Origin: Armillaria gallica
Lineage: Eukaryota; Basidiomycota; Agaricomycetes; Agaricales; Physalacriaceae
Assembly (NCBI GenBank): GCA_037576215.1
Contig: JBANDB010000001.1
Coordinates: 6,572,001-6,636,000 of the forward strand
Direction: 5' to 3'
DNA length: 64,000 nt
How positions within the stretch are numbered: the stretch's first letter is position 1; every line of letters begins with the position of its first letter. The notes under the pieces are model-generated. The model did not search any database. It had not been told where the DNA came from and saw only the letters and a list, made by a program, of their open reading frames with translations. Shown piece by piece: positions 21,961 through 34,086 of this stretch. A program made the position numbers and the translations under genes.

Positions 21961-22425
21961 TAGTGCAGATTCCTAAAAGCAAGTATCAAGCAATGAGCAA
22001 TGAATGTCAATAGATGTAAGTCTTATAGAAATTATTAGAGTTCAAATGGTGACCATAGCAGCCCACCATGTCAGATATCTGAGTCAGAGACATAAGAACC
22101 AGAATATATAGCTCTCCCTCTCTCCTGCCAGTAGTGACAGCTATTAACAATGATCACCCAAATCATGGGAGTCCCTGCTACCCATCTATTATATGGCTTA
22201 TAGAAGTAATAGAACAAAGCTTTATGACACTCATAAAACCCATTTTGCTCTGTTGCAGTGGCTCCAAAGAAATAACAGAGATTCAACAGCATATCATAGT
22301 AATAAGCCGGGTTTGGGGTGAGCCCCAACAAGCCAAAGTCCCATGTCACAGTCAGGTTGCTGGGACCTAAGGTATGAGGGTCCAGCAATCATGACAAAGA
22401 CATGGGGCATAGGCTTGTTGTTCCA

Positions 22426-23694
22426 GAAGAGGCACAAACTTTGGCTCCCACTCTGTTATCGAAACTTCTAGTCCCTGATGACTGATTGCAAGGACTATTG
22501 CAATAGCAGATAGGGTTAGTTAGGGACCAATATAACCTCCACATCAAAAGTAAAGGGTACAGTATGGCCTACATGGCTTTGTTGCAGGATGGACTTCTTG
22601 TCCAAGTGGAAATACAATGTTTGCTACAGTTATTGACCGGTTATTGGAACACCAGAAATTGTTTTCCATCCCATTCTCCATAGCTCTCTTTGTTTCTCAA
22701 ATAAAGTAGCTAGAAAATTATCAATTTTACTCAGTGATGTCCATACCAAATTTTGAAGTGGATTGAAATAGTAGCAACCGAGATATTCTTCATTTACGGT
22801 GTTTCATTAACTGATAAATAGCCACATGGCAAACCTCTGCCAAATCTGCCCCATTGCTTGATTTTTTACGGTGTCAGTTGCGGCTCTAAAATTCCCCAAA
22901 AATGCTTATAAAATCTGTAACATGCATATCTCAAATTATACAGCAGAATTTAGTGACAGAATTGAGGGGAAGCAGGATAAATTAACTGTTTCAGTGACTG
23001 ATGGTGTTGCATTGACCTGTCAATCACTGTACCAGATAACAAGCCGGAACATTCAAGTATGATGGTAAAAAGTGTGGAGTGTCAGTCAGCAATGTTCAAG
23101 TTGTATTGTTGGGTGCTCAAAGCACATGAAAAACCCACAGCAGTTTGATCCAGAAGGCTCAACATGTGCATCAGATGCTTCAACTAACACATGCTTACAC
23201 TCCTGCTAATGTCAATGTCAAAGATGCAGGCTGGCTAGAGTTACTCAATACTTTCTTCATAACCAATCTGCTTGCCCCTTCCAGTACATATGCCCACAGT
23301 TCCTCCACTGAGTTTTGAGCAGTTACCCTATGCTTGGCTCAGTTGAAAAAGAAATTGGGGGAGATTTTGGATAAGTACAATAGTGTGGAAAAGTGAGTTG
23401 GATGTGATTGAGCATGACATTTGATGGCAAGTTGCAGGTAGATTGAATAAAAGGTTGGAGGCAAATGAGTTATATAGGATTGAGAACAGTGTAGGTTACA
23501 AAGTGGTGAGTAGATAAGTAGATTGATAGCAGTCTTGAGGGTTGATGGTCATTGTCAATTGTGCAAACAGTAAAAAATAGACTGACTATGTCATAGATCT
23601 CTGTCTCTTGAATAGCGACTGGGCAGTCCAGCTACTCTACCACCCTGCTGACATAAGTTGAAGATGGACTCAATGTGGTAGTGAAGCATAGGCC
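22426..23694. other. Spacer of the inverted duplication, upstream part
   Basis: CpG-poor sequence between the left arm and the first integrase-like segment. Only short frames occur and I recognise none of them. It may hold the 5' flank or first exons of the integrase gene. Confidence 0.4.
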
Positions 23695-24795
23695 TTGGCC
23701 TATTCTAGGCTCCTTGTGATGACATGTGCTCACATTTGGCAGGTCCTGTCCACTTTCTGTTTGCTAACTGTTAAAGATAAAGCTGTTTTTGGTATAGTCC
23801 TTACCATAGAGAAGACAGACAGCTATGTTCATCTCACTCAAACATCTTTTGCAACATCATTGAGAGGTGCCCATTTACTTGTCTTACTTGTTTTGCCAAA
23901 GAGTGGACCATCTTCAATGTCTACCCTCTCTGTCTGCTCTTTAAACATGTTGCTCAATCCCCTCAATACTCTGGACAATCTTCATGCACAGTACTACCAA
24001 CTGGAGTGGGAGATGAACATCATGATTTGAACATAAAATAGTGTTGGTGCTGTGTTGGATGAACAAACATCTGAAATCCTCAAATTTTTTGAAGCTGCCA
24101 GCATGGTTCATGAAGTGTTATGAACTGAACTTCCATATACTGATTTGACAACCATGCATAGCATCAGGCCAATTTTCCTACTGCTGAATTTGCAGCTTTA
24201 AAATACAATATACAGTGTCTAGTAGTGGCTGTTGATACAGCTAGACATCAATCCAATGACCCTTCAGATGCAGAACCCATCGCTAGGTGCATACAAATAG
24301 GCAAGCAGGGATGGCCATGCATCAAGATTGACCAAAACTATCTAGCCAAAACCTTTCTTGAATCCAGTGATGCTGCCTATGGAAAAGTGAGCAGCACTGC
24401 CAACTGCTGCATCCACAGTGTGACACCAACACCAGGATTATGGGTTATTGCTATGGGAAACCCAGTGTATGTCAATGAATATAACAACTAAGAGTATTAA
24501 ACATGGTGTCAGTGCCATGGCTCCAGACATCTCCCTACCACCAGACAAACTGACAAGGAACTGGATGTCATGTTGCACAAAGTCTTGTTGATCTTCTCCA
24601 AGTTTGGCAGGCACAAATTATGAGGCCATCTGCAAAATCATGGACATCATGTGCCAGAGTCTCGCATTCAGAGATCGTATGTATGAGTGTATAGTGCTCC
24701 TCACCCTTTTGGCAATCACTCACTGCACTGCAACTACTATCATGTCATCAGTGCCAACTCACTATGGCATCATAACAGTCAACATAGTGATATGC
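23695..24795 (+). pseudogene. Integrase-core (DDE) gene of Agaricomycete type, N-terminal half, dead
   Basis: The order of segments matches an rve-like integrase-core family widespread in mushroom genomes, from memory. A helical N-terminus (TLDNLHAQYYQLEWE near 23970) is followed by a helix-turn-helix-like region (IARCIQIGKQGWPCIKIDQN near 24290, where the family has RGRPR-x-x-IDP). Then come MLHKVLLIFSKFGRHKL (near 24585), SLWHHNSQHS (near 24775) and intervening fragments in shifted frames. In the active family the last motif is WHHDGQHG, carrying the first catalytic aspartate; here it is asparagine, a G-to-A change. Several frame breaks and stops exist. A C-terminal half of the same family lies at 29036-29909. 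The protein would have been a nuclear DNA-joining enzyme or a domesticated derivative. Confidence 0.6.
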
Positions 24796-25304
24796 TGGGT
24801 ATCAGGCTACCTGTAGATTTTGCAATTTTCTATCAAATAGCGCAGTCTACAAGTGGTACAGAGAGCTATAGTGAAGGCTTTACACTGATAGCTAGAATAC
24901 TACATAAGATAGTGAGTGATGTAGTATAAGAACAGACTTAGAAGCACCATCTAGATGAGTCAACTCTATAAGCCTTCAATACTGAATGCTATTCCCTGCC
25001 CCAAACAAGATTATTTACAGTCAGAACCAAAGGACACATCAAGATGAGTTAAAAACCTAAGGCAGAGCATAGAAGAACTAGATTACTCATCATCTCAACA
25101 ACTTGAATAAACCTAGAAAAGAATTGCTAAGTTCACAATGATTCACACTATAAAATGAACTTAGTCTAGAATATGACTAAACCTGGAATAACTGAATAAC
25201 TGACACTTGGCACTGAGATAGCTAACTAAGATTGTCCACTGATCAAAGCAATACAATCTTGATCTGATAATCAATCATGATCAGTGGTTACATCTTCAAA
25301 ATAC
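24796..25304. other. Remainder of the inverted-duplication spacer
   Basis: No known motif. Short frames only; the sequence between the integrase fragment and the right arm is CpG-poor and unassigned. Confidence 0.4.
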
Positions 25305-27283
25305 TACAAGCCTATGCCCCGTGTCTTCGTCACGATTGCCGGACCCTCGTACCTCAGGTCTCGGCAACCTGACTGCGACATGGGACTTTGGCTTGTTGGG
25401 GCTCACCCCAAACCCAGCTTATTACTATGATATGTTGTTGAATCTCTGGTATTTCTTTGGAGCCACTGCAATGGAGCAAAATGATTTTTATGAGTGCTAT
25501 AAAGGTTTGTTCTGTTACTTCTGTAAGCCATGTAATGGATGGGTAGGGACTCCCATGATTTGGGTGATCATTATTAATAGCTGTCACTACTGGCAGAAGA
25601 GAGAGAGCTATACTATTTGAGTTCAACTGTAGCTTCATGGGGTGTTTTGTGTTATGCTTTATGGGCAAATTATCATAACTTTATTCACCAAAATGTAATG
25701 AAAAACTATCAAATATAGTGTCTCTGGTGCCAGCTAGCCACCAAAAATTCCCAAATTGGGCTGATACTACCTCTCAGAAGGGCTTGTTATGTGTTACAAA
25801 TTATTGGAAGCTTCACTTCACAGGGTCCCATTACATGTTACATGAATTAACAGTTGAAATCAAACAGTATATTCTGGTTCTTATGTCCCTGACTCAGATA
25901 TCTGACATGGTGGGCTGCTATGGTCATCATTTGAACTCTGATAATCTCTATAAGACTTACATCTATTGATATTCATTGCTCATTGCTTGATACTCACTTT
26001 TAGGGATCTGCACTGTACTCATATTTATAGAATTATGGGATGGTTCATACAGGTGCTGTATGCAATCCTGGGATCCAGAAGAAATATGGGCTCTGTATTG
26101 GTTCGCTCAATATAGGTAATTTTGTCTATAATTTACTGTGATCTAACAGATACTAACCTTATTTGTGTATCTAAAACAAATTTGGTCCAAAAAAATCTTG
26201 AACTCACAGTGTTACCATAAATACAGTTGATGGGTACAGTTACAACCCATACCATTGACGGTTTCAGCCTATACAGTGACAGTACGGGTCAACCCATATA
26301 TTTGACAGTCATATCCATATATGAATATGGTGCAGATTCCTACTCACTTTGTTGCTATAGCATGGATAAGTAGTCTCAGCTGAAGCTCAGTTAGGAGCCA
26401 GTCACACCAATGATGTGCTGTGAAGAGAGTAGAGGCTTGGTAGAGGCAGCAAAATTGAAACTCACCTGGCCTGCACTATGGTATGGCAATGCTGTTTATG
26501 ACATGGTAACTGGGTAAGCATGTCATAGCTGAATTGTTGAAGTCAAAGCCCTCTGGAGCACCTCACATGCTGTCATCCTATCTTCTTGCTTGTCATTGCA
26601 ACAATCCTGTTCTTGGACATTATGACTATTAGTTCATCTCTGTGTTTTAGTCATTACTTAATAATACTTATGTTCTCTTTCATCCTCAAACTTTAAAGTA
26701 GTATGTATACCTCATGATTTGTATTCATCACCTTAGCTTGTTGCTCTACATGGACAGAGAAAGGCTGAGCATAGCATGTATTCTTACATGGATGGTCTTC
26801 TTGCCATTTCTACCTGCTGGGAGCAGGCTTGCCAAAGCCTCATAATGAGAAGATTATGGCATAGTCAGTACATATATATGTTACCTGTCCTTGAATGGTC
26901 TCCTGGCCCCTGATCTTACCTGCTAATTTTTCATTTGATGTTTGTTGTTGTTCACTCATTGCTTAATGCTTGTTGTTTGATACTTGCTTTGAAGCCTATG
27001 GCATCCTGTCAGCATACATAGTTAGCAGATAGTCTCAGTTCAGCGAATACTGGGTGCTGGACATACCCCAATGATTTGCCATGTGTGGATGGAACACTGG
27101 TAAAGGTATGCAAAGGCAGCAACACACTAATATTGAAGCTCGTTGCCATAGAGAGACAGCAGTGATAGCAGTGCAATGAAATTGAAACTCAGCCGGAATT
27201 GGCTGGGGTATGGCAATGGCCGGAAAATTGAAAGTCCGCCTTATTATGTCATCTTCGCTACCTGTCTTAATATATAAATAGTA
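25305..27283. repeat. Right arm of the large inverted duplication
   Basis: Reverse-complement partner of 17999-22425. Apart from the TA-MITE at 25613-25867 it is uninterrupted, so it serves as an empty-site reference for the insertions in the left arm. It keeps more CpG than the left arm near its inner end (25315-25375). Its outer end near 27283 is marked by the last match, TATATATTAAGACAGG on the reverse strand. Confidence 0.75.
25613..25867. mobile_element. TA-type MITE, copy 2 (255 bp)
   Basis: Same family as 20419-20637: it starts CTATTTGAGTTCAACTGT and ends GTTGAAATCAAACAG. TA flanks it at 25611-25612 and 25868-25869. The left arm near 22110 shows the uninterrupted TATATAGCTC context, a second empty site. 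Confidence 0.9.
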
Positions 27284-27671
27284 TTAAATAGAAATCCATG
27301 CAGCAAGACATAAAGGAAGAGTGAGAAGTTCCTATAGACTATTAGAGCACTTCTCGATAATAGGATGACTACTAGTCATTCCATCTGACTGAATAGAAAC
27401 CTCAGAATAGTGCAATCCTTGTAAATTAGTTACTCATCATTTGTATTAATACCCAAAGCTCATACCATAATTACTTTTAAATACAAGCTTCTACACTTAG
27501 GCTAGAAATTGTATAAATTAGCAGTGATTAGACACACAATGGCAGGAAAACATTCCTCCTGTATTTGTGCTAGTAGCCTTATAGCTACCTAATACATCAC
27601 TAATTTTATTGTATATTCTCGACTAAAGTGAATTAAGTTTTCCAAGTCAACTCTAAAAGAGTGACTATAAG

Positions 27672-28337
27672 TAGTGTTGCCACTGCTCAGCTCTGCTCAG
27701 CTTTGGTCAGCTTTTTGTAAGCTATATATATTTATACCTCTTAGCTAAGCTGAGTGGCCCAAAAATGTGTCTGCTCAGCTCAGCTTCCACTGAGTGGCCA
27801 GCTTGATGCTGAAATAGGTAATACAAATGTAGAGTACATGTTAAAGTGTGTTGATAGTAAATATAGGGAAACTTGAGCAGCTACACCCTCAGGTATCCTT
27901 TTAGGATCCAATATGACATTTATAAGGTGTCAGGAATGGATTTTTCAAAGCTTTCTTGAGTGACATGTCAATAATGTCATTTCTCATTGATCAGCAGTGC
28001 CAATTTTGAAAATACAACTAAATTTATATTATTGAAGAGCTATTTACATAATAATGATAACAGAAAGAATACACGTAGTAATGTATAATAGGAAATGAGC
28101 CTATGTAAGCTGTAGCTTGAATTTTAAGCTATAAACAATAGCAGAAATAAGTATGAAGTTTCTGACATCCTCATTGGGAAGAAGCTGGCAGCTTGACTCA
28201 CTCAAGCTAAATTGAACCTAATCAAATTATCAAGCCAAGCAGCATTGAGCTGTGCACTGACACTCTGAGCTCGGCTCAGAAATTACCAGCTCTGCTCAGC
28301 TAGCTCACCAGCTTAAGCCAGAGCAGCAGTAACATTA
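27672..28337. mobile_element. hAT MITE with GCTCAGCT-rich ends
   Basis: Ends are TAGTGTTGCCACTGCTC and, from the right, TAATGTTACTGCTGCTC. The 8-bp duplication is ACTATAAG (27664-27671) and GCTATAAG (28338-28345), one mismatch. Both ends carry clustered GCTCAGCT motifs, and the right end includes GAGCTCGGCTCAG. This arrangement parallels the CTTAAG clusters of 19463-19976 and suggests transposase-binding subterminal repeats. No gene inside. Confidence 0.82.
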
Positions 28338-28345
28338 GCTATAAG

Positions 28346-29035
28346 TAATTTAGAAGAACTAAATAGAAAGAAGGGTTGTCCCTGCATTTGTGCCTTGCCA
28401 GTTAATTGAACTACTCCACATACAAAGACCTTATGCTCTCTCACCAACTAAAGTGATCTAAATATGCTAAGTTGACCACAAACCAAAAACATTACCTAGT
28501 TGAAGTGAAATAAGCCCTAGAATGCTTTAAGTTCAAATAGTTAACAAGTCTCATACTTGAAGCCAGGACCTGTGAGTTCTTTGTAGAGTCTGTGTACTCT
28601 TTGTAGAACTTTGGTTCTTTGTCACAGTGCATGTGCTTGTGTTGTAATCAAGTCCATGTACTCCAGAGCAATTATGCTCTTTGTAAACCTCTAGGCCTTT
28701 GATTGTTCAATTGTTAAAGCTTCCCTAGTTAAAGCTTTATCAGTTCTCCTAGATAAAGTCATTTTGAGTCTAAACCACTCAAATTATACCATACAAAATC
28801 CCCACATTCATATACCTCACTATCGCAATTAGTGTATCTCATGTAAACACTTCTAGACTTGAATCAAAGTTGTTTTGAAGCAAACCTAATTGATTATCAA
28901 TATCTAAGTACACCATAAGTGCTTCTACTGTACTCACCCTCAAACTTAACATTGGTGATTGTGTGTGTGTGATTTAATATCTAGATTGATGATCTAGGCA
29001 CTTATTTCATTTGTGTGCTGCCCATTACTGAGCAC
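28346..29035. other. No recognisable gene
   Basis: AT-rich sequence with a short GTGTGTGTGT run near 28961. Nothing else that I can support. Confidence 0.4.
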
Positions 29036-29909
29036 ATCAATGGTCAGTATGGCAACCTTGTCTATCCTTGCTATTCTGACTCACAGTTAAGCCATCTAGG
29101 TTTGATATGTTATAAACGAGTTATCCATGCCTTCATAGACAGAAACTCCCATCTAGTGACTGGGATACAAGTCTATGACAATGACAAGGTGGCAACTGTC
29201 TTGAGGCTCTGTCTTTGAGCATATGGCAAGCATGGCACACCCAGTCATATGTGCGGTGATCATAGAATCAAAAATGTTGAGGTAGCATAGTGGATGATCA
29301 ACAATTAGAGCCCTGGTCAAAGCTCATACATCTTTGGACAGTATGTGCCTCTGGTCCATAGTATTTAACATAAACAATCTAATAACTGATGATTAGAAGT
29401 GTGCACAATACAAGGATTGAATAGCTGTGGTACAAAGTCATGCAGGACTTTGGTCTGATATAGCTAATCAATTTCCTCTGGCTAGAAGCTATCAACACTG
29501 ATGCACAGGAGTGAGCAGGAATGTGGAGTAGTCATTGGTGATACTGCCACAAGGTCATCCATATGCATCCCAGGAGATTATCTGCTTCAGTATGATACAC
29601 AATGATCTGTGGGGGCTAACAGAGCTGTTCACAGAACCTATCGACAAAAAAGTTAACAACCTGGCAGAGTATGGAATTGATTGGATGATTACACAGGACC
29701 ACCAATACATGGAACATCATCTACTCCACAATCCTCAGGAATGGGATGCTACTAATCCATTCAGCTCTATGCCACCCACTCTTTCTCATGTTCTTTGTGT
29801 GCTTCCAGAGTCTCCCTTCAACAAAGAAAGTATTCAGATCTTACAAAGAGCCCTATCTGAATGTGTCAATCTACAATCATGTTCTATGAAAGTTTGTCAG
29901 TTGGTATAG
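29036..29909 (+). pseudogene. Integrase-core (DDE) gene, C-terminal half, dead
   Basis: INGQYGNL near 29037 corresponds to the WHHDGQHG motif. It is followed, across a possible intron, by GLICYKRVIHAFIDRNSHLV, the second beta-strand region of the integrase core. After frame breaks, 29535-29909 reads AEYGIDWMITQDHQYMEHHL, then NPQEWDATNPFSSMPPTLSH, then MKVCQLV, which matches the conserved C-terminal tail of the same mushroom integrase family. It overlaps the 23695-24795 half by one motif, so these are either two copies or one gene split with local duplication. Dead by frame breaks. Confidence 0.6.
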
Positions 29910-29987
29910 GCTAAGACACTCAGTTTATGTGACTACCTTCTTTATATACAGAATGCTGACTCTGCTAACATAACATTTTAATTTGTT

Positions 29988-31660
29988 ATCATGCCTGCAG
30001 TGTGTCTAAGAGCATAATTTTACAAAATACCATACCTTACATATTAGCAATGCAGAAGCATACTGAGCAGGCAGTGCAAGCAGCATGGAAAGAAGTAAGG
30101 TTACAAAGGTGGAAAGCTCTATGATAGAAAAAGAAGCAACAGCATTAAAACATAAGGGCTTTGTTGTTGCACTGTATCTAATAAGCATGCACAGCCATAA
30201 GACTGAAGAGCAAGCTCACTTGGTAAAGAATCTGTTTTGCATTAAAGAATTCAACCTCAGCAGAATGTGCTTGTATGCAGGCCAAGGCTAACTTAGATAA
30301 TTACACATCTGTAATCTATGATATGTGGTCCATAGAGATCTGGAGAAATGATAGATATTACACACAGGGTAATCAAGAGAACCCTGGGCATGGCTTAGAA
30401 ACAGGCTTTGGCTGAGGGAAGTAGTGATCAGGCTTAAAGTCCAAAGCATTTCTTGGTTACCAAGTCTAGAATATGACACTGTCACCCTTGGAGCAGACTC
30501 AAAAACCAAATATAAAGTATGATTGGTGATTGAGGATTAAGCAGCTATTGAGTGCAAGTCTGTGGGCTACTCTGCTGCTAGGGTGAGCAACATAGACATT
30601 GCTTAGCTCTCTGAGACTACTAAAAATGGAGCAAGTGGTGCTCTGCCAAGAGTGCTGTGCCAGCTCAGATGAGGGATATTGGCTAACAATGAATTAAATT
30701 ACTAAAGAACTGTTTGTAACAATCAATCTCCCATAGTATAAGTAGGGTAGAATTTTATGTATTAAGATAAGCTACCTACCCTCCACATATAGTAATAAAG
30801 TTTCAGTTTGGATCTAGACTTGTTGCGATGTGTAAGAGTTAGTAACTTTGAGTCTTGACTATAACACAATTTTAGTGAGCTCATAGAGAAATAGAATAAG
30901 AGAAACATTTTGGATAAACACTTCAATTTACTTAAGACAAGAAAGAGATTAGGAGGCAGTGACGCTGTGCCAGTCTTGAGAGGTTTACTTAGTTACATCT
31001 GAGAAAGAGCTCTATTCCTTTTCTGGTTCAGTGTAAGAGAGAAATTGTATTGTGCCAGTCTCTGTGTAGGTCTTGAGTTGTTTGCAAGGGAATCAGCTAG
31101 ATTGAGCTGTTCTAGCAGTTGCATAAAGTGTGATAGGTTTGTGCAGTTGGACCTTGTGGCACTGTTGTTAGGGCAAGTGCACTGTGTGTGAGGACTTGTG
31201 AGAATGGTCTTTGAGAGTGTATTGTGATTTAATTGGGAGTGCCAAGGGCCTCTATCATGATGAGTTTAGGAGTCAGGTTTAGCAACTAAGAGAAAGATAG
31301 TATTGTATACAGATTGGATCTAACAGCGAGCTGTATTTAGCAAGCTCACTGACTGAACTTGGCTATTTTGCAGATCTGCATGTCCATGTGTTTTGTATAT
31401 TAAAGTATCCTTTGCCTTGAGAGTTGTATGGTTCATCATGCACTCTTGTAAAAAGCTTGGAGGAAACAGAGAATTTGAGAATGGCTTGGGTATTATATGT
31501 TGTTGCATGCACTGTTCTAGCAAGCTTACTGAGATATATTGAGATGCTGTTAGTGTGCAATTGGAATTAAATTTCTTGCTCCCCTTCATACTTAAGAACA
31601 TTGTGTGTGTGTATTTAGTGGGATTGAGTGTAGGTTTAGTATGCATTCACACTAGGCTGT
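29988..31660 (+). repeat. Long LTR of the TGTCATGCCC family
   Basis: It starts near TTATCATGCCTGCAGTGTG. To about 30740 it is collinear with 21106-21860, including the promoter-like ATCTCCCATAGTATAAGTAG. The 3' portion, 30360-31645, recurs inverted and nearly unchanged at 40510-41800. The exact 3' end is uncertain; a GTGTGTGTGTATTTAGTGG tract precedes it. Open frames inside it are not conserved genes. Confidence 0.6.
30360..31645. repeat. Inverted repeat partner of 40510-41800
   Basis: About 1.29 kb is shared in inverted orientation with 40510-41800 at very high identity by eye: two residue changes across a mirrored 65-codon frame, and only scattered base changes over sampled blocks. The copies lie about 8.9 kb apart. 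Confidence 0.8.
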
Positions 31661-31945
31661 GCTTAGTTTCACAGGTGCCTATTACCAGCCTCATCAGTGC
31701 GGGCTTAACTTTGAGGGCACCCTATACTTCTGACTATTCTGAGAGATAACCAAGAAGTACTATGTAATCCACCTGAGGTGCAATGGCCCTTCCTACTGCA
31801 CTACCTGCATGTAGCCTCCTGTATCTGACAAATAAGTGTTATTCCATTTGAATCCTCATTATCAGTGCTGACTTCTCCTGTAGCAATATGTTAGTGGATA
31901 GTGACTCAGATCACTGTGGTGTTGTCTTTTGGGTTTGACAGCAAA

Positions 31946-31957
31946 GCTCTGATACCA
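31946..31957 (-). other. Possible copia primer-binding site (initiator tRNA-Met type)
   Basis: The minus strand reads TGGTATCAGAGC, the classical Ty1/copia primer-binding sequence. It is preceded by an AT-rich stretch that resembles an LTR end (ATTTTATTAGTTCTTGCACC). I could not find the CA terminus or a second LTR, so this is a fragment at best. Confidence 0.4.
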
Positions 31958-31960
31958 GAG

Positions 31961-33393
31961 ACACAACAGAGTGGTGCAAGAACTAATAAAATAGAGACTG
32001 TAATTTGTATATGAATGGCATATAATACATCTTTACTTTGGGCATGATCCCTAGGAGACAACAACTTAAAAGACATTCCATGCCTGAGTGCCATTGACCC
32101 AATGAACTTGTTATCCTCCATTTTTTTCCATTGATCCATGGGTATTAGCTCAGATGCCTCCAATGCTTTATTGCAAGCAACTCATCTCAAAGATGAGTTG
32201 CACCACCTTCTCTGTGTACTCTAATACTGGATGCATGCTCATTGCTGAAGAAAATCCCTCTGACATTGTCAAGGATTTTTGAGGGTCTATGGTGACCTTT
32301 GAAACTCTCGACTGACTGGGCCTCATCTGTTCAGAGATGTTAGCCATTGGTTGGTCTGTTATTTGTAACTGAGTCTATCATCATTGAAACATCCAACACT
32401 GATATCAAGAAGACATCTTCTTTCTTCGGATAAAGCTGCCTTGAGCTAGTAAGCATGTTATGATACTTGAGTGGTGGCTGCAAATGCAGATAGAATATAT
32501 GTGATCAGTGAGTTTTCAAGTAATCTGACCATACTGCTTATTATACTAGTGGTACTTGTAGCTCTCATATTGATACAAAAATGCTGCTTGACATACTGGA
32601 TGGGCAGAGGATCAGTTAAAACACATTAAGAAGCAACAGGCCCATAATGAAGATCTGTTTAATGCCTAATGGGAAGAGAACAGTTCCCTGAGATTTCATC
32701 TGGTGAGGTTGCAATTGTGGGAGATTCTGACAGATGAAAGTGATGACTACCAGGTGCAATTCTTAATATCATCTATCAATCTGCATAGCTGATGATTAGC
32801 TCTAGGCTCAACTTGGGGAGGAGTCTCTCCTCTGTGAGTTTTGTTTTGGCACTCTGTGCCACACTTTTGCATATGGGTCTCTGTCTTTGCTTCCTTATCT
32901 TAATCAACTATTTGGCTGTAGGTTATGAGAGTGCAGTCACAGCTTCTGCAGTCCATGTTTTTAGCTATGGTTCCAAAAGGTGGTGGAGTCACACCTGGAC
33001 ATTCTGAGGCAGCTGACTTATCTAGAATGTCACATGCCAGTGTTCTTTTACCTGACCATCAACTATTGTCTGCAAACTGTGGCATCTCAGCTTTCCCAAG
33101 TATACCTCCAGAGTAACTGCAAAGATAGTTTGGCCCATGAACTAGGTTACTATGGCCAAACCAGCTGGATGATGTTTGATCAGTGGCTCAGGAATCTAGT
33201 ACCAAATATGTAATATAGTACTATTCAGTGTACACTATATATATATATATAGAGCAAAAAGTAAAATTGTTTTGTTTATGTTAGAGTCACCTGACTTGCT
33301 TCCAATAAATTTAAGTTTCATTGCCTATCTAAAATAGGTAAAAGTCACTCTCCCCTCCTTACCAAACTGTGCACCTCATTCACAATCTTCCCA
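31961..33393. other. Unassigned decayed sequence
   Basis: CpG-poor sequence with short frames, none recognised. A TATATATATATATA run lies near 33236. Confidence 0.4.
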
Positions 33394-34086
33394 CTATGTG
33401 AGATCCATGTATATCCTCAGGTGATTGTTAAGTAGTGTCAGGCAGAGAGGTGTAAGACCTTTAAATGGTGGTGAGTGTGTCAGAGCTCTCAGTAAGATGG
33501 GTACATGTCTGAAATATTTGAAGAAGCAGTCAATGTAGAATCTAGTGGCATGATATTCCATCTGCAGGAATTGGTGTTCATCATAGTGATGAAGCTCTTT
33601 GTGCAGTATAGAAGGACAGTTAGGCCAGGTACACATGATCTGGCAAAGAGCACAGATGTATAGTGCACACAATATCTATATAAGATTTTCCAGTCCTTGG
33701 TTTGCTTTCTCCAATCTAACTATCCAGGTCAGCTTGCCATTCAGTGGGAGAAAACACAGTCCTAGCAGACATTTGTGTGTGTCTGCATTTGTGGTGAATG
33801 TGCCTATCAGTGAGTGTAGCTGAACATCCAATGATATCAATTTTATGCAGAACCTGACCTCTACTAGTTCCTATAAAATTGCCTAGATATCATCATCATC
33901 AAGATCAAAAACATGTTTATCCACCCATATGAGGTCATGACAGCTTAATATTACAATAGTGATCTCCTTTTTGCAACCTTTGAGAAACATTGAGGCATGT
34001 TCACACCTTTTTGCCTCATGATCATTCACTATACCAGGTCCTGGTGCATAGCTGAAACTCTCTAACAGCCAGTCAAACTGAAGCAC
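33394..34086 (-). pseudogene. Decayed reading frame, unknown family
   Basis: A single minus-strand frame runs from 34086 to 33394 with only a few stops. It includes SYAPGPGIVNDHEAKRCEHA, then VDKHVFDLDDDDI, then LTWIVRLEKANQGLENLI and HYDEHQFLQMEYHATRFYID. The composition is protein-like and the stops are single-transition types. I recall similar CEHAS-containing unknown proteins in mushrooms but cannot name the family. Confidence 0.35.

Larger units (their letters stand above)
17999..22425. repeat. Left arm of a large inverted duplication (partner 25305-27283)
   Basis: Stripped of insertions, about 1.8 kb of this arm is the reverse complement of 25305-27283. Checkpoints: GATGACATAATAAGGC at about 18022 pairs with about 27240; CAATGAAAAATT-type sequence at 18335 with 26930; the block around 20220-20400 with about 26160-26370; and GGGGCATAGGCTTGT at about 22410 with about 25312. 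Insertions in this arm: hAT 18723-19395 (itself carrying 18996-19312), hAT 19463-19976, TA-MITE 20419-20637 and LTR sequence at about 20787-21960. Compared with the right arm it has lost CpGs: CCCCGTGTCTTCGTCACG on the right corresponds to CCCCATGTCTTTGTCATG here. The origin (a second foldback family, or inverted copies of a retroelement) is unclear. Confidence 0.75.
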
